A DNA stretch of 50,249 nt from an uncultured Granulosicoccaceae bacterium (GCA_937957915.1 CALGNZ010000106.1:1-50249); one strand, 5' to 3'; positions 37,901 through 47,428 are shown, numbered from the stretch's first letter. Translations and numbers: made by a program. The notes: generated by a model not told the origin, from the sequence alone.

Positions 37901-40900
37901 ATCAGCGTTGGCGACACACTGACGCTGACACCTGCCATGCTGCTCGAAGGCGACCCGGATGACAATGGCGCAGATCTGACTTACACCGTAGTTTCTGCGC
38001 CAGTCGAAGGGTACCTCGCCCTTAACAGCGCTCCGGCAACACCCGTTTCAGTGTTTACCCAGGCCGACATAAACTCAGGCAATTTGATATACGTCCATAA
38101 CGGCACGACAACCAGTAATGATAGCTTCGACCTTAGCCTTGCAGACGATGGTGCGGATGGTTCAGTCGCTGCGTCAGCCACCTTTACCATCACCCTGACG
38201 GGCGCGCTTGCAGACAGCTATACCACCGATGAAGATACCGCCCTGTCGATTCCGGCTGTAACAGGCGTCCTCGCCAATGACGCTCAGGGAGTACCACAGG
38301 CCAACGAAGGGGTCGCGACGTTTTATGCATCCGCCGACAATGATGGCAACAACATCTGGAGTAACAACACTGGCACTGGAGATTTGTCGCTGGGCACAGG
38401 CGTTACACACACCATCTACCCACCATCACCGCCCGTCGGAATCACCGCAGCTTTCGAGCTAAATGGTAGCGGTGGCATCACCGGCCCTGCCCTGCACGGT
38501 TTCTCCGGTATTGATGCGCAAGCATCCGCAACCGTTGAAACCTGGATGTATTTTGAAAATCTTAACGGCCACCAGATCATCTTTGACACTGGAAACACAA
38601 CCGACACAGGCATCACACTAGTAGCCAGCGGTAATGGCATTGATCTCGCGGTCGCTAAAAGCGGTCAGCTAACCAGCAACTTCAAGGGATCTCTGCTGAC
38701 ACCTGACACCTGGCACCACATTGTCATGACTATCGATATGGATGCAGGCACACCAGTTGTCAGTATCTGGGTCGACGGCTCACGCGAAGTACAGGTCAGT
38801 CGGTCATTGAACAACTGGGCACCCGGACCGTTTGGACTGGGTACTGTCAACGGGACGACAGTGGGCGGTTATTCCGGCAATCTGGAAGGCTATATTGCGA
38901 GTTTTGTAATTCACGACGAGGTGCTCGATAGTGCGACTATTAACAGCTATTACACAAGTCCTGGCTCGGGGACCTCCACACCATTTGTCGTGACGACTGA
39001 CACCTCTACAACTAACGGAGCCGTTTCGATCAACCCCGATGGCAGTTTCACCTACAACCCTGACGGCAAGTTTGAAACACTGGCGAGCAGCCAGTCAGCT
39101 ACCGATACCTTTAGCTACACCTACGACGATGGCAGCGGCAACACTGACGTCGAGACTGTTACGATCACAATAAACGGTGTTAATGACTCACCCGTTCTGG
39201 GCAACCTGTCTGGCGATACGCTGACATTTACCGAGGACGACCCTGCGACCATCATTGACCAGAGCAATGATGCCTTTATCAGCGATATTGACAACACAGA
39301 TATCAACGGTGCTGTACTTACGGTGGCAATCACCACAGGGGCAGACCCGACTGACGACATTGTATCCATACGACACGATGGCGACAACGTCAATCAAATT
39401 GGCTACAACGCCGGCATACTGAAATACAGTGGCACAGTTATCGGAACGGTCTCTGGCGGCACAAACGCAATGCCTCTGACAATTACATTTAACGCCAACG
39501 CAACAACACTGTCAGCAAGTGCCACCCTCAGGAACATCACTTATCACAACACCGATGGCGAATCACCATCTACTGCCAGCAGAACCGTGGAGTTTAAATT
39601 TTCAGACCCGGAGTTCGCTGTTACCACAGTGCATCTGGCAACAGTGAATGTAGACAGCAATAACGATCTGCCCACCACCGACAGTACGATGTCAACGCGG
39701 AACGAAGATCGCAACAAAATACTGATTTCGGTTCGCGGTGATGATATTGACGGATCGGTTGACTTTATTCGAGTCACCAGTTTGCCAGCCAACGGCAGTT
39801 TGTTTGCAGACGCCGCGCTCGGCAATGCTGTTTCCATCAATACTGACTACCCGACTACCGCCGAGTCACGGTTCTTCTACTTTGTGCCAGATACCGACTG
39901 GAATGGCACGACAAGCTTTACCTATGCAGCACTGGACAATGACGGTGGCCTTGACAACACCGATGCCACTGGAACGTTTGTGGTACACGAGGTTAACGAC
40001 GCACCCACACGAACAGCAGGAGCGGTCGTCAACCTTACTGTGGCAGAAAATAGTGACCTTGCTGGCCTTGGCCTGGAATCTCTCGCGTATAACCCGGGCG
40101 GTGGCAGTGACGAATCAACACAAACGCTAACAATCAGCGTGACTGGCGTTCCGTCAGGTATTGGCACTATCGTACTCGCCGACGGCACTACCTCGGTAGC
40201 GACTAACTCCACTTACTCACTGCAGCAACTACGGGGCATGCAATTCAAAGCGAACCCAAATACCGTGGGTGGCCCGGAAATTTTCAGTTTCAGTATCACC
40301 GACAACGGCACCACCGACGGCGTCAGTGACCCTGTATCATTGAATGAGACGCTGGCTATCACGGTGTACCCGGTTAATGATGATCCGGTAGTGACCGGTA
40401 ACAACTTTAACATCAACGAAGGTGACTCAATAACACTGACTCCGTTCCATCTGACAGCCACGGACACTGACACACCTGCCACGGACCTGCTGTTTTCAGT
40501 CAGCAACGTCGCAAACGGACAATTCGAAGCTGCCAGCGCACCAGGAGTTGAAATTCAAAGTTTTACCCAGTCACAACTCACAAGTGGTCAAATAGGATAC
40601 ATACACGATGGTGGAGAGCAGGCACCCTCATTTGATATCACTGTCAGTGACACTGACGGTGGCAGCACAACCGTTGCTGCCAATGTCAGCTTTAGTAATA
40701 TTAATGATGATCCTTACAACGCCGGTACAATACCAGATCGCCTCATCGCACTGGAAGATACACCGACCACAGTAGACACCAGCACAATTTCCATCGCAGA
40801 CGTTGATGCAGGCAGCGGTGATCTGACGCTGACAATTTCAACTTCGGCAGGAACACTGCAGGCATTGAGTACCGCCGGCCTCACCATCAGCGGATCTCTA

Positions 40901-43900
40901 ACAGGTAACCTGATACTAACCGGCACCGTCACCTCTATCAATGACTGGCTCAACACCACAGCCGCACTGACATACACAGGTTCTGCAAATACCCATGGCA
41001 ATGCTGTGGATGATATAAACTTTTCACTGGTCGACAACGGTAACACAGGTATCGGCGGCGGCACGACCATCAGTCTTGGCTCTATTAATGTAGACATCAC
41101 CGGCGTCAACGATGCACCGATCGGTACAGACAACACGGTGACCACAGCCGAGGACAGCGCCTTCACCTTTGCACCAGCCGATTTTGGCTTTTCTGATGTT
41201 TTAGATGGCAATGTACTGCAGTCCGTTATCATCAGTACACTGCCATCCAATGGCCAACTGTTGCTAAATAACTCCCCCGTTCTTCAGGGAAGCGCCGTAC
41301 CCGTTACAGATATTGCTACCAACCAGCTGGTATTCGAACCAACGGCTGATGAATACGGCACGCGTTACAGCGCGTTCTGGTTTCGGGTGCAGGATACCGG
41401 AGGCACCGACAACAACGGCTCCAACACCGATACCACCAGCCGCACAATAGCCATCGATGTAACTGCAGTCAACGACGCACCGTTTGGCAGTGATGAGCTG
41501 ATTCGAACATCAGAAGACACCGATATCACATTGACTCGCGAGGACTTCGGATTCGTTGACAACAGAGATCCCGCCGATCAACTGTCAGCAGTACAAATAG
41601 ACAGCCTGCCTGTTTACGGCCAGCTGCTATTGAACAATGCCGAAGTCGACATCGGCGATTTAGTATCCGCCTATAGTATTGACTCGGGACAGCTGGTTTA
41701 CCATCCAGACCCGGACGACAATGGAGAGGTATCGTTTGAGTTTCGAGTAATTGACGATAACCTCCAGCCGGGAATACCCATATCACAAACCGACAACCTG
41801 CTGACAATTGCAATAGACCCGGTTAGCGATGCGCCGTCAGGCTCTGACGGCACACGTTCTATCCTTGAAGACAGCCGCTATAGTTTTTCGGTGGCGGATT
41901 TCGGTTTCTCTGATGCGCTGGACAACGATTCGATGACAGGTGTTCATATCGACTTACTGCCTGCCAATGGAACCCTGACACTGAGTGGAAATGTGGTTGC
42001 GGCCGGTGCATTAGTTACAACCGCTGATATCGCTTCTGGTCAGTTTCAATACCAGCCCTCTGCGGATACCCACGGCAACAACGTCGACCAAATCGGCTTT
42101 AGAGTGGTTGACAATGGTGAATACGGTCCACTCAATACGGACCCGATTGTTCGCACGTTATACTTTAACGTACTGAGCGTAAACGACGCGCCAGGCAGTG
42201 AAAATAGTACAATTTCGACGGCTGAAGATACAGACTACGTATTCAGTCGTGCTGACTTTAAATTCACAGACGACGCTGATGGCGATGCATTCAGCTACTT
42301 GACAATAACGTCACTGCCCGAGACCGGCACTTTGTTCATGCAGGGCATTCCAGTTGAACCGGGTGATACCGTCAATGTTGCATCTCTGGACGCCGGTGAA
42401 CTGGTATATCAACCAACGCTAAACGCTAACGGATCTGCTCCCGACGGTTTTACATTTACGGTAACGGACGACGGCGGTGTCGCACTCGGAGGAGAAGACA
42501 CGGCCTCGGACGAGAATACCATTAGCATAGATGTGGCGGGGATGAACGACTCTCCCGTGCTAATTGCCAATGGTGCAACACTGGACGAAGGGGGCAGCAT
42601 AGTCATCGACAACACAATGCTGGGTGGTACCGATGCCGACGACCCGACGCCAGATGAATTGCTGCTTACCGTAACGACACTACCAGCACATGGTCAGTTG
42701 CTACTCAATGGAGAAGCACTAACAGCTGGGTCAAGCTTTACCCTTCGAGCGATCGAAACCGGTGCGCTAAGCTACCGTCACGATGCATCTGAAACATCAA
42801 CTGACAGTTTCGACGTTACATTAACGGATGGCGGTGAGGATGGCGCACTGCCAGCGCAGGGTCGCTTTGACCTGACAGTCAACGAGGTGATAGACGCCGC
42901 CGTAGAACTAGGTCCGGACTCTCTGCATCTCACACACGGCCAGTCATTCGACTCCACTGCCGGTGACAAGCTGCTATCCGGTTACAGCAGTCTCGACAGT
43001 GGCAGTCTGTTAAACAACACTGTATTTCTGGTTGAAATTGAAGCCGCACCAACACAGGGTACTGTCGAGCTACATGCAGATGGCACCTTCACTTATGTGC
43101 ACAATGGCTCAGATGTGCTGCATGACGAGTTCAGTTATCGTGTCACCAACGAAGATGGCATATTCACTGTCGCTACCGTCACGGTAACTATCGACCCACC
43201 GATTGCGCAGGCACTAGAGGAAATTCCACCACCTGAAGAAACCGCTGTGAACTATGTTGAGCACCTGACCAACGAACCTGAAGAAACAGTGGTGGAATCC
43301 ACTGGTGTCATTGAAGGAAGCCCACAACCGACCACTGAGAACCAGACATTCGTCGACCTTGATTCGGGTGATTCCTCTTTACGGTTTCTCGCAACCGACG
43401 CCGACGAAAACCGCCGTACCGCCACCTTAGGTGAAGTTGAAATTCGTCACCCACAACAAGCGCAAGCATCAGACCCGGGTTTTGCCACGCACCAGAAGCT
43501 TGGCGTTAAGCAGCATCGCGAGCAAGGCGTAGTATCCATTGACAATGAACTTCAGCTGGTAAGTACCGCCACATTCGATCTGATATTGGAACTCAAGGTT
43601 GCAACGCCAAAACAGGTCGCTTCCAACCCCGGTTTTCTGCAGGGGCTCGCTCAGCTCGACAACGACTTTGCAGAAATGGATAAACAACAAGGCCAGCGCT
43701 ACACACTGGCAGAGGAAACAGTACTCGGCATGTCGTTTAGCATTACCGTCGGCATGCTAGCCTGGGCAATGCGTGGTGGCGCCCTGGTGGCGAGTATCAT
43801 GGCGTTCGCCCCCATATGGTCTGTTATGGATTTCGGCCGCCTGATCAGCTCAGCGGAACAGAAGAAAAAGGAGCGCGAAATGAACGCGCCTAACGAAGAT

Positions 43901-43939
43901 GACGTGCGCATTGAGTCACTGTTTGAAAAGGAAGACTAA
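31973..43939 (+). CDS. Giant DUF4347/LamG/cadherin-like surface protein
   Basis: A 3,988-residue extracellular protein. The TTG at 31973 is the only start after a stop at 31964. Domain order: LEPR-XLL-like N-terminus (VLEQRVLYSA, about 18-27); DUF4347 (about 88-256, with HIISHGDDGQVQLG); LamG domains (262-466 and 473-680); a cadherin-like domain (about 700-800); CSPG-like and other Ig-like repeats; a seven-repeat FG-GAP/VCBS propeller (about 1515-1843) with one DxDxDGDxD calcium loop per blade; more cadherin-like repeats; a third LamG (about 2157-2340) set within a VCBS-type repeat; then four consecutive repeats with TAED and DFGF motifs (about 3050-3520); and a C-terminal hydrophobic segment (about 3917-3955) followed by a charged tail. 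It is probably a cell-surface adhesin. No secretion genes lie nearby. Confidence 0.9.
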   Translation: MVKKSQKHRSTDAVLEVLEQRVLYSAEGLFDLPILYEKQSNDSIAESFNSATATSTSQQRQPAPETPASIETFSEEPTTEELKSPRTEIVFVDLATPHAARFAQDIQSHASDSQLHFVTIDSGQNGLDLISETLAKHSSVAAVHIISHGDDGQVQLGTQLLNTAALETHGAAIKAWRTALSSDADILIYGCDVAATATGQQFVAALAQLTDADVAASNNLTGHDSLGGDWTLEHVHGAVETPLALSKALQNDWQGTLDISSNLVAHYQFEDASGTIATDSVGNADATLSNGAAFTTQGKLNNALIVSADSGGDSIATIPNAAQFDFGSDDFTIAFWFNTDTLDSQIMFHHDDNANGHFISTTPAGQLVWSIDGSLNTTNIVQSGLAADTWYHVTAKRTGDTFTLTTWDGATYYSQGVTQAMGSLSTTADIKIGAFNSVEFDGRIDDLRLYKGRALSNGDVVELHNYTPPDNPPTDLSSGIELNTDGGNDAFFAAISAEPVFGDATQRTVEFNLQFDDSSGSNPHLLSFWTSSQPEEFEIALSSANEVTLTIGGTTYTGVAHPELRDGGIHQIAASWDNTTGAVAIYVDGQFSSSGNLAAGYVLGSAGALDIGQGQTPSGKLPSEVFAGTFYDIRVWDSVRTASDIASNYQRKFNPSSLPATLVANFQFDGFDASNIIADETSVSNGLTIQHVSAAGFTSSTPVEDLNIDENPLNGTRIGFVVPTDPDAQANFTFNLTNNPAGRFAVDSDTGEVTVANGAQFDHETGPTNALEVGVTDATGNTYLETMPVAVNDINESPTINNSGGTVTEAQYVTVTPAMLEATDVDDTDTAGNLTYTASNLLNGQIEISGAPSTPITTFTQAQINAGQIVFLHDGSETTTAGFDYSLADGLEDGVTPVTGTFSLSVANVNDAPIFSNLDDNPTFVEDAAAVVLDADVTLFDADLSAIDNFSNATLYVGRSGGANSDDNFSATGLLGPLDESSSLTYNSSVVGTVNVSSGGELVLQFNSSATNSIVNGVLQSIAYSNSSNTPPASVDLHLTFNDNNSGSQGTGGAKWDSDTLLVSITETNDAPVIDLDADNSSGAGLSFETTFTEGAGPVVITDSDALLTDADDTDLTGLVAFIVNQPDGTDEWLWANTGVSGISQSYNSGTGTLTLSGSASVADYQQVLRTLSYENHSDNPDTTQRTINVAATDSTGGSLVAQARINITVANDAPLIDLDTDNSTADGIAYTGTFMQGYGPVAIADTDLTIVDPDHTTLASLSITITNLLDGTDESLTVTLPNSNWVSFYNDSTGELLIVPGIGSTLAEWEAVIASVRYDNASVTPITTTRVIEVSGSDGVATNFPIAQSQIAITANQSPIIGTSSAFAVELTEDNGPVGADVGLSVADADSPTLASATVSITANYQPFEDTLSFTNQSGITASWNAASGMLTLTGSASVADYQTALRSVQIANSAQSPNTDPRVVSWSVSDGITNSNTLTRQVNINAVNDAPVFSVLPGHSGRIVDSGITGANSTSVADIDGDGNPDLVTTSSTTGSITYYPGDGSGNFGSGTLITNTLDEPQEVSVADLDGDGDADLIAADYSTSQDNLLLYSNDGAGNFTETILDTSTSGVVQVDTGDLDGDGDIDIAAHFWFSGEVVWYENLGGGSFVRNVIDTGAGGTSIEISDINQDGEADIIASFRNSNSVVYYQNDGGANGFTASSYTVSQAFDVAPGDFNNDGDIDLGYIGLTGAVGWLESSGGSNPVFTDHSISNVGRGVQIFASDVDNDGDSDLLATRDSAGEFVLFDNDGTGQFSQSTFATANSAREIVAADLDNDGDADIITSSASNADVQVFTNQGSGEYSNYITNEDTSVTLDPIVFTDADAGASQLQASIDVANGTMNLSNTSGLNFTAGDGSDNSSLIFVGTMTDINAALSALEFQPDINFSGTATVDITINDQGNSGSGGPLTTMTRLIIDVNPVNDSPVINNNTGALISVGDTLTLTPAMLLEGDPDDNGADLTYTVVSAPVEGYLALNSAPATPVSVFTQADINSGNLIYVHNGTTTSNDSFDLSLADDGADGSVAASATFTITLTGALADSYTTDEDTALSIPAVTGVLANDAQGVPQANEGVATFYASADNDGNNIWSNNTGTGDLSLGTGVTHTIYPPSPPVGITAAFELNGSGGITGPALHGFSGIDAQASATVETWMYFENLNGHQIIFDTGNTTDTGITLVASGNGIDLAVAKSGQLTSNFKGSLLTPDTWHHIVMTIDMDAGTPVVSIWVDGSREVQVSRSLNNWAPGPFGLGTVNGTTVGGYSGNLEGYIASFVIHDEVLDSATINSYYTSPGSGTSTPFVVTTDTSTTNGAVSINPDGSFTYNPDGKFETLASSQSATDTFSYTYDDGSGNTDVETVTITINGVNDSPVLGNLSGDTLTFTEDDPATIIDQSNDAFISDIDNTDINGAVLTVAITTGADPTDDIVSIRHDGDNVNQIGYNAGILKYSGTVIGTVSGGTNAMPLTITFNANATTLSASATLRNITYHNTDGESPSTASRTVEFKFSDPEFAVTTVHLATVNVDSNNDLPTTDSTMSTRNEDRNKILISVRGDDIDGSVDFIRVTSLPANGSLFADAALGNAVSINTDYPTTAESRFFYFVPDTDWNGTTSFTYAALDNDGGLDNTDATGTFVVHEVNDAPTRTAGAVVNLTVAENSDLAGLGLESLAYNPGGGSDESTQTLTISVTGVPSGIGTIVLADGTTSVATNSTYSLQQLRGMQFKANPNTVGGPEIFSFSITDNGTTDGVSDPVSLNETLAITVYPVNDDPVVTGNNFNINEGDSITLTPFHLTATDTDTPATDLLFSVSNVANGQFEAASAPGVEIQSFTQSQLTSGQIGYIHDGGEQAPSFDITVSDTDGGSTTVAANVSFSNINDDPYNAGTIPDRLIALEDTPTTVDTSTISIADVDAGSGDLTLTISTSAGTLQALSTAGLTISGSLTGNLILTGTVTSINDWLNTTAALTYTGSANTHGNAVDDINFSLVDNGNTGIGGGTTISLGSINVDITGVNDAPIGTDNTVTTAEDSAFTFAPADFGFSDVLDGNVLQSVIISTLPSNGQLLLNNSPVLQGSAVPVTDIATNQLVFEPTADEYGTRYSAFWFRVQDTGGTDNNGSNTDTTSRTIAIDVTAVNDAPFGSDELIRTSEDTDITLTREDFGFVDNRDPADQLSAVQIDSLPVYGQLLLNNAEVDIGDLVSAYSIDSGQLVYHPDPDDNGEVSFEFRVIDDNLQPGIPISQTDNLLTIAIDPVSDAPSGSDGTRSILEDSRYSFSVADFGFSDALDNDSMTGVHIDLLPANGTLTLSGNVVAAGALVTTADIASGQFQYQPSADTHGNNVDQIGFRVVDNGEYGPLNTDPIVRTLYFNVLSVNDAPGSENSTISTAEDTDYVFSRADFKFTDDADGDAFSYLTITSLPETGTLFMQGIPVEPGDTVNVASLDAGELVYQPTLNANGSAPDGFTFTVTDDGGVALGGEDTASDENTISIDVAGMNDSPVLIANGATLDEGGSIVIDNTMLGGTDADDPTPDELLLTVTTLPAHGQLLLNGEALTAGSSFTLRAIETGALSYRHDASETSTDSFDVTLTDGGEDGALPAQGRFDLTVNEVIDAAVELGPDSLHLTHGQSFDSTAGDKLLSGYSSLDSGSLLNNTVFLVEIEAAPTQGTVELHADGTFTYVHNGSDVLHDEFSYRVTNEDGIFTVATVTVTIDPPIAQALEEIPPPEETAVNYVEHLTNEPEETVVESTGVIEGSPQPTTENQTFVDLDSGDSSLRFLATDADENRRTATLGEVEIRHPQQAQASDPGFATHQKLGVKQHREQGVVSIDNELQLVSTATFDLILELKVATPKQVASNPGFLQGLAQLDNDFAEMDKQQGQRYTLAEETVLGMSFSITVGMLAWAMRGGALVASIMAFAPIWSVMDFGRLISSAEQKKKEREMNAPNEDDVRIESLFEKED

Positions 43940-44668
43940 GTCGTCACGTAGCCCAAGTCTGATTGCAAACAAAGCATGAGCTGGAATCATAAACTGGGAC
44001 AGCATAAACTGGGACACCCATTGTTTTGCCAGTTTGTATTCGCGAATATCATCTTATAACACCCAGAAAGACTGTTACCCGAGCAGCACTTTGCACATGG
44101 ACAGACGATGGCGCTTTTTCCAGCCCAATTGCCTGCACGCCTCACGCACTCGGTACACAGTGCCCACCAATGATTTAAAGCTACTTTGGTAATGTTGAGT
44201 CAGATACCATCTTCACAGGGACTGTCCTTGTTATGTATTGTTGTACCAATACCATGTAATTCGGTCATTTGACTATTTTGGGGACACCTATCGGTGTTCA
44301 TGCCAGTAGTTTTTTATCTTGCCTGTTCATATCGGGTTTTGGGCGCAGAGACCTGTTCTGCGAACACAGCGTGAAATACAGAGGTAATGGGGCGGATTCA
44401 ACAGCGACTTAAGAGTGTCTGAGTTTAGGCACGGTGTTACTCCAATCGAAAATCAACGCTCGGAGTTGGCATGGCTGTACTAAACGGTGTGCTGTGAACA
44501 GGTTCAATTTTCTGGATCATTAAAATGGGGGCATTTGAAAAACCAGGTGTCCATTGAAACCCTTCACTAATTGGGGACCTGTAAAACAACTATTTGTAGT
44601 CTGTTCGGGTGACTGAAATACACCGCCAATCGGGTTACCTTAATTCGAACTTGTTGGAGGTGAAGAAG
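43940..44668. other. Intergenic region with transposase tail and end-like repeats
   Basis: Holds the transposase remnant at 44075-44211 and a tandem CATAAACTGGGACA doublet at 43988-44016 that also occurs as AACTGGGACACCCATTG at 49252. These look like the outer end of the transposase element. From 44212 to 44650 I see no gene. GGAGG at 44656-44660 serves the next lipoprotein gene. Confidence 0.5.
44075..44211 (-). pseudogene. Y1 transposase C-terminal remnant
   Basis: On the minus strand the last ~45 codons of a Y1 transposase, ending SMCKVLLG-stop at 44075. The nucleotide sequence is nearly the same as 49320-49456, up to the common break ...GAGTCAGATAC. The rest of the gene is absent. Confidence 0.8.
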
Positions 44669-45616
44669 ATGTTAGGTACAAAAAAAACTACCGGACTCAG
44701 TTTATTACTTACCCTTACCCTGCTGGCTGCATGCGGAGGGGGTGATAACGTGGATTCGAACGGAGCAATCAACACCGATCAAGGCGAATCGCCAGAGAGT
44801 GGCGGTTCTGGGAATGAGAATACCACAGAAAACGGCGACAGCTCATCAAGCACCGACAATAACAGCGGAACTTTAGAAGCGACAGGTGAAACCGGCACAG
44901 AGGGAACCGCTGTCTTGGGCGAAGGGATGCCCTTTCTCTATCAAACAGGCTATACGTTGCGTTCATATCGAAGCTATCCACCCGGCGGCGAAGGTACAAC
45001 GGTTCGATTTACAACCGACACGGCGAGCAACACCATCGAGGATGACGATGATTCTGAAAGATTCCCAGAGTTTCGTTACGACGCAGCCGGACGGGTAACG
45101 TCGTTTGGATTTAATATGCTTCGTTTTAACGATATCGGAAACGTTGTGAGCTATAATCCCGATAACACCATTGCCGAGTATGCTGCGGGTAACTATAACG
45201 CTTTTGAGTATAATAACAGCACGTATGCATCAAGAACATTCGGTTCCATCGCAGATGGGGCGCGCGCACCGATTAACACGATTGTCTACAACTACTCACC
45301 AGACGGCATGCTAACTAACTCTCGCTATCTAGACACAGATACGGGGGAGCAAACCAATAGAGGTTACGACTATACGGTTAACCAGAATGGGCTTGTAGAC
45401 TCGGTTCAACTGGTAAATCTGGCAACTTCGTTCAGAGTATTTCGGATTACCTTCGCCTATGACGATAATAACAACATAACGCGTTCAGAAACCTTCAGCG
45501 AAGGAGGCGAATTAATTTTTACCTGGGACTTTACGTTCGAACCCAGCAGTGAACCTACACCGAATATCGTGGGCTTTATGATGATCGCCGAAGCCGGCTT
45601 CAGGGCTAGATACTGA
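44669..45616 (+). CDS. Lipoprotein with RHS/YD-like repeats
   Basis: A 315-residue lipoprotein. I chose ATG 44669, preceded by GGAGG at 8 bases, over an upstream in-frame start, because the signal peptide MLGTKKTTGLSLLLTLTLLAAC with lipobox LAAC then begins the protein (Cys22). A Ser/Asn/Glu-rich linker follows. The mature part contains YD-type repeats: FRYDAAGRVTSFGF, YNYSPDGMLTNSRY, YDYTVNQNGLVDSV and FAYDDNNNITRSE, which are typical of RHS-like beta-structures in cell-surface proteins. It is too short for an RHS toxin cage and has no toxin tail. Role unknown. It stands in a gene-poor region and appears intact. Confidence 0.8.
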   Translation: MLGTKKTTGLSLLLTLTLLAACGGGDNVDSNGAINTDQGESPESGGSGNENTTENGDSSSSTDNNSGTLEATGETGTEGTAVLGEGMPFLYQTGYTLRSYRSYPPGGEGTTVRFTTDTASNTIEDDDDSERFPEFRYDAAGRVTSFGFNMLRFNDIGNVVSYNPDNTIAEYAAGNYNAFEYNNSTYASRTFGSIADGARAPINTIVYNYSPDGMLTNSRYLDTDTGEQTNRGYDYTVNQNGLVDSVQLVNLATSFRVFRITFAYDDNNNITRSETFSEGGELIFTWDFTFEPSSEPTPNIVGFMMIAEAGFRARY

Positions 45617-45724
45617 CTGTACATAAATTTGTCCAGCCACCTGGCATACGTGAACAGGGCTAAAGTCCCGGCTTGGCTAAGTTGTGATCGTAGCTATCGA
45701 ACATTGGGTGCGAGGAATCACTGC

Positions 45725-45925
45725 ATGGCGTATAAGGCATTTGTGCACCCAAAAACAGGTAACGGAGTATTTCTCATTGTCTCATCGAGGCGGTGTGTCT
45801 TCAGCTGTCAAATTAATTGGACACCGCTTCAAAACAGAGATCTAAAAAAACGGCTGGATGAAATAAGAGAAGGACTGAACTTTTCAAAACTAACCCGTGC
45901 CCTCTTGTCCCTGGAAATTCGTTAA
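45725..45925 (+). CDS. Small hypothetical protein, doubtful
   Basis: A 66-codon frame, MAYKAFVHPKTGNGVF onward, with a charged helix-like end KKRLDEIREGLNFSKL. The codon use is reasonable and the frame ends just before the Sel1 pseudogene, but no clear ribosome site or family is seen. It may be the remaining end of a larger decayed gene. The frame is open upstream to 45629. Confidence 0.35.
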   Translation: MAYKAFVHPKTGNGVFLIVSSRRCVFSCQINWTPLQNRDLKKRLDEIREGLNFSKLTRALLSLEIR

Positions 45926-45949
45926 TACTACTGAAGCAGTGAATTTGTC

Positions 45950-46886
45950 ATGAGATTCTTACCAAGATCAATTGTGCCTCTGATGGTGTATGCGCTCAAC
46001 ATCAGTCAAGCCGTGGCTCAGGATCCAGCTGCATTGCAGCAGGCCTGCGATGAAGGTGATGCATAAAGTTGTCTCGACCTGGGCTATGCCTACCGATACG
46101 GAAATGGTGTTCAGGCAGACTATGACAGGGCGTTATAACCCTTGGTGCGGTCTTGTGAATTGGGTTCGGGCGAAGGCTGTGTTGCTTCTGCCAGTCAGCT
46201 AACTCCGACACTGGATTCGAATCAGCCCAGTAGTCGCTCCATTGCCCTCTACCATCGTGATTGTGAAACTCGGTACAGCCACTGGCTGTCTGAACGCTGG
46301 AATCGTGTTTGAAAGAGGTCGTCGAACCCAGACAAATAAGGCGTTGGCGCTCGAGATCTACGAGCACGGTTGCAAGTTGAACAAGAGATATAGTTGCCGA
46401 AGCGCCGGAAGACTTAGAGAAGTGTTACTCGGTCGTCCGTCCGAACGCGGCATCGAGCCAAGCCCAATGGGCTTTTTTGGCACGACGCCTGGCAAAACCA
46501 CGATCAAGGAACTGCAAGCATTGCATCCGGTATACCTAAAAAACAAATTTGGCTGTGCCGGGGGTGTCACCTACGCCATAAGTGGTGATTCACTTGATGG
46601 TAGTTTGTCGGGCCATGTGAATTTCTTCTTCAATGAAGAGGGCGTGCTCGCGGGGCTTACCACCGGTACTGACAAAATGTTCATCAGCAAAGTCCGCGAA
46701 GATTACGACAAACGCTACAAGAGAGTGCCCAAAGAAAAGGCGGTGTCCCTGGCTGCTGATCCACTCTGGTTGCACGGAGATACGGAAGTGATGACGTGGG
46801 CGCCGAGCTATTCTAACGACGTGTTGATGGGGTTCTACGATTTGGGGTACCGGGGTGGCTGCACTTTTGGGTGGTTAATTCAGTAA
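45950..46886 (+). pseudogene. Sel1-repeat exported protein, broken by two stops and a frameshift
   Basis: From ATG 45950 a signal peptide (MRFLPRSIVPLMVYALNISQAVAQ) leads into Sel1-like repeats: CDEGDA-stop-SCLDLGYAYRYGNGV and RAL-stop-PLVRSCELGSGEGC. TAA codons at 46064-46066 and 46136-46138 sit where Sel1 repeats normally carry a Glu or similar residue. A further TGA at 46310 marks a frame change. From about 46320 the plus-one frame continues the repeat (ALALEIYEHGCKLNKRYSC) and then a C-terminal domain of unknown type to 46886. Sel1 repeat proteins are scaffold-like, and this copy is almost certainly inactive. The downstream frame alone (from about 46467) might be a small remnant gene. Confidence 0.75.
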
Positions 46887-47116
46887 CGATACCTGCCGGA
46901 GCGGGCTGCAGTCGCGCAGGTGTCGTGGACAAAACCGGGTAGCCGAGTGAGGCTGCGAGCGATCACCCTGGTGCCCGCATCATAAACTGGTCCACTGAAA
47001 AACCACATGGAGTTAAAAGGCCACCTTCCTTACTACAGCCCACGAAAACGCCAAACCATCCATTTTTTGACTCACTTTGCATTGAAATGGCTACGGCATT
47101 GCCGTATATTGCCGAT

Positions 47117-47428
47117 ATGCTCTTCATTGAAACCTCAAAGTTCACTGAACTTGTAAAAGAACACCTCAGTGACGAAGAGTATGCAGCACTACAGTGGATG
47201 CTGCCAGAACAACCGAACGCCGGCCCAATTGTGCCTGGTAGTGGTGGCGTGAGGAAAGTACGTTGGGGACTACGCGGCAGAGGCAAATGCGGCGGCATAA
47301 GAGTAATTTAGTACTGGAAAAATACAGATAATGAAATCTGGCTGCTAACGCTCTACGCCAAGAATGAAACGGAAAACATACCGGCGCACTTGCTTAAGCA
47401 GATTGCACAGGAAATTGACAATGACTAA
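47117..47428 (+). pseudogene. RelE/HigB-type toxin gene with an internal TAG
   Basis: Frame of 102 amino acids interrupted once, at TAG 47309-47311. The part before the stop (MLFIETSKFTELVKEHLSDE..., ending GRGKCGGIRVI) and the part after it (YWKNTDNEIWLLTLYAKNE, ending with QEIDND) together give a complete RelE/HigB-like type II toxin. The gap fits the family's I-x-Y-W pattern, so a Tyr codon TAT probably mutated to TAG. Toxins of this fold cleave ribosome-bound mRNA. The frame overlaps the antitoxin start by 8 bases, as in functional operons. It is probably inactive. Confidence 0.8.

Noticed and set aside
46242..46886. Independent 214-residue gene
   Set aside because: Its first part overlaps the other frame of the Sel1 pseudogene and only the later part looks coding; treated as the frameshifted continuation.
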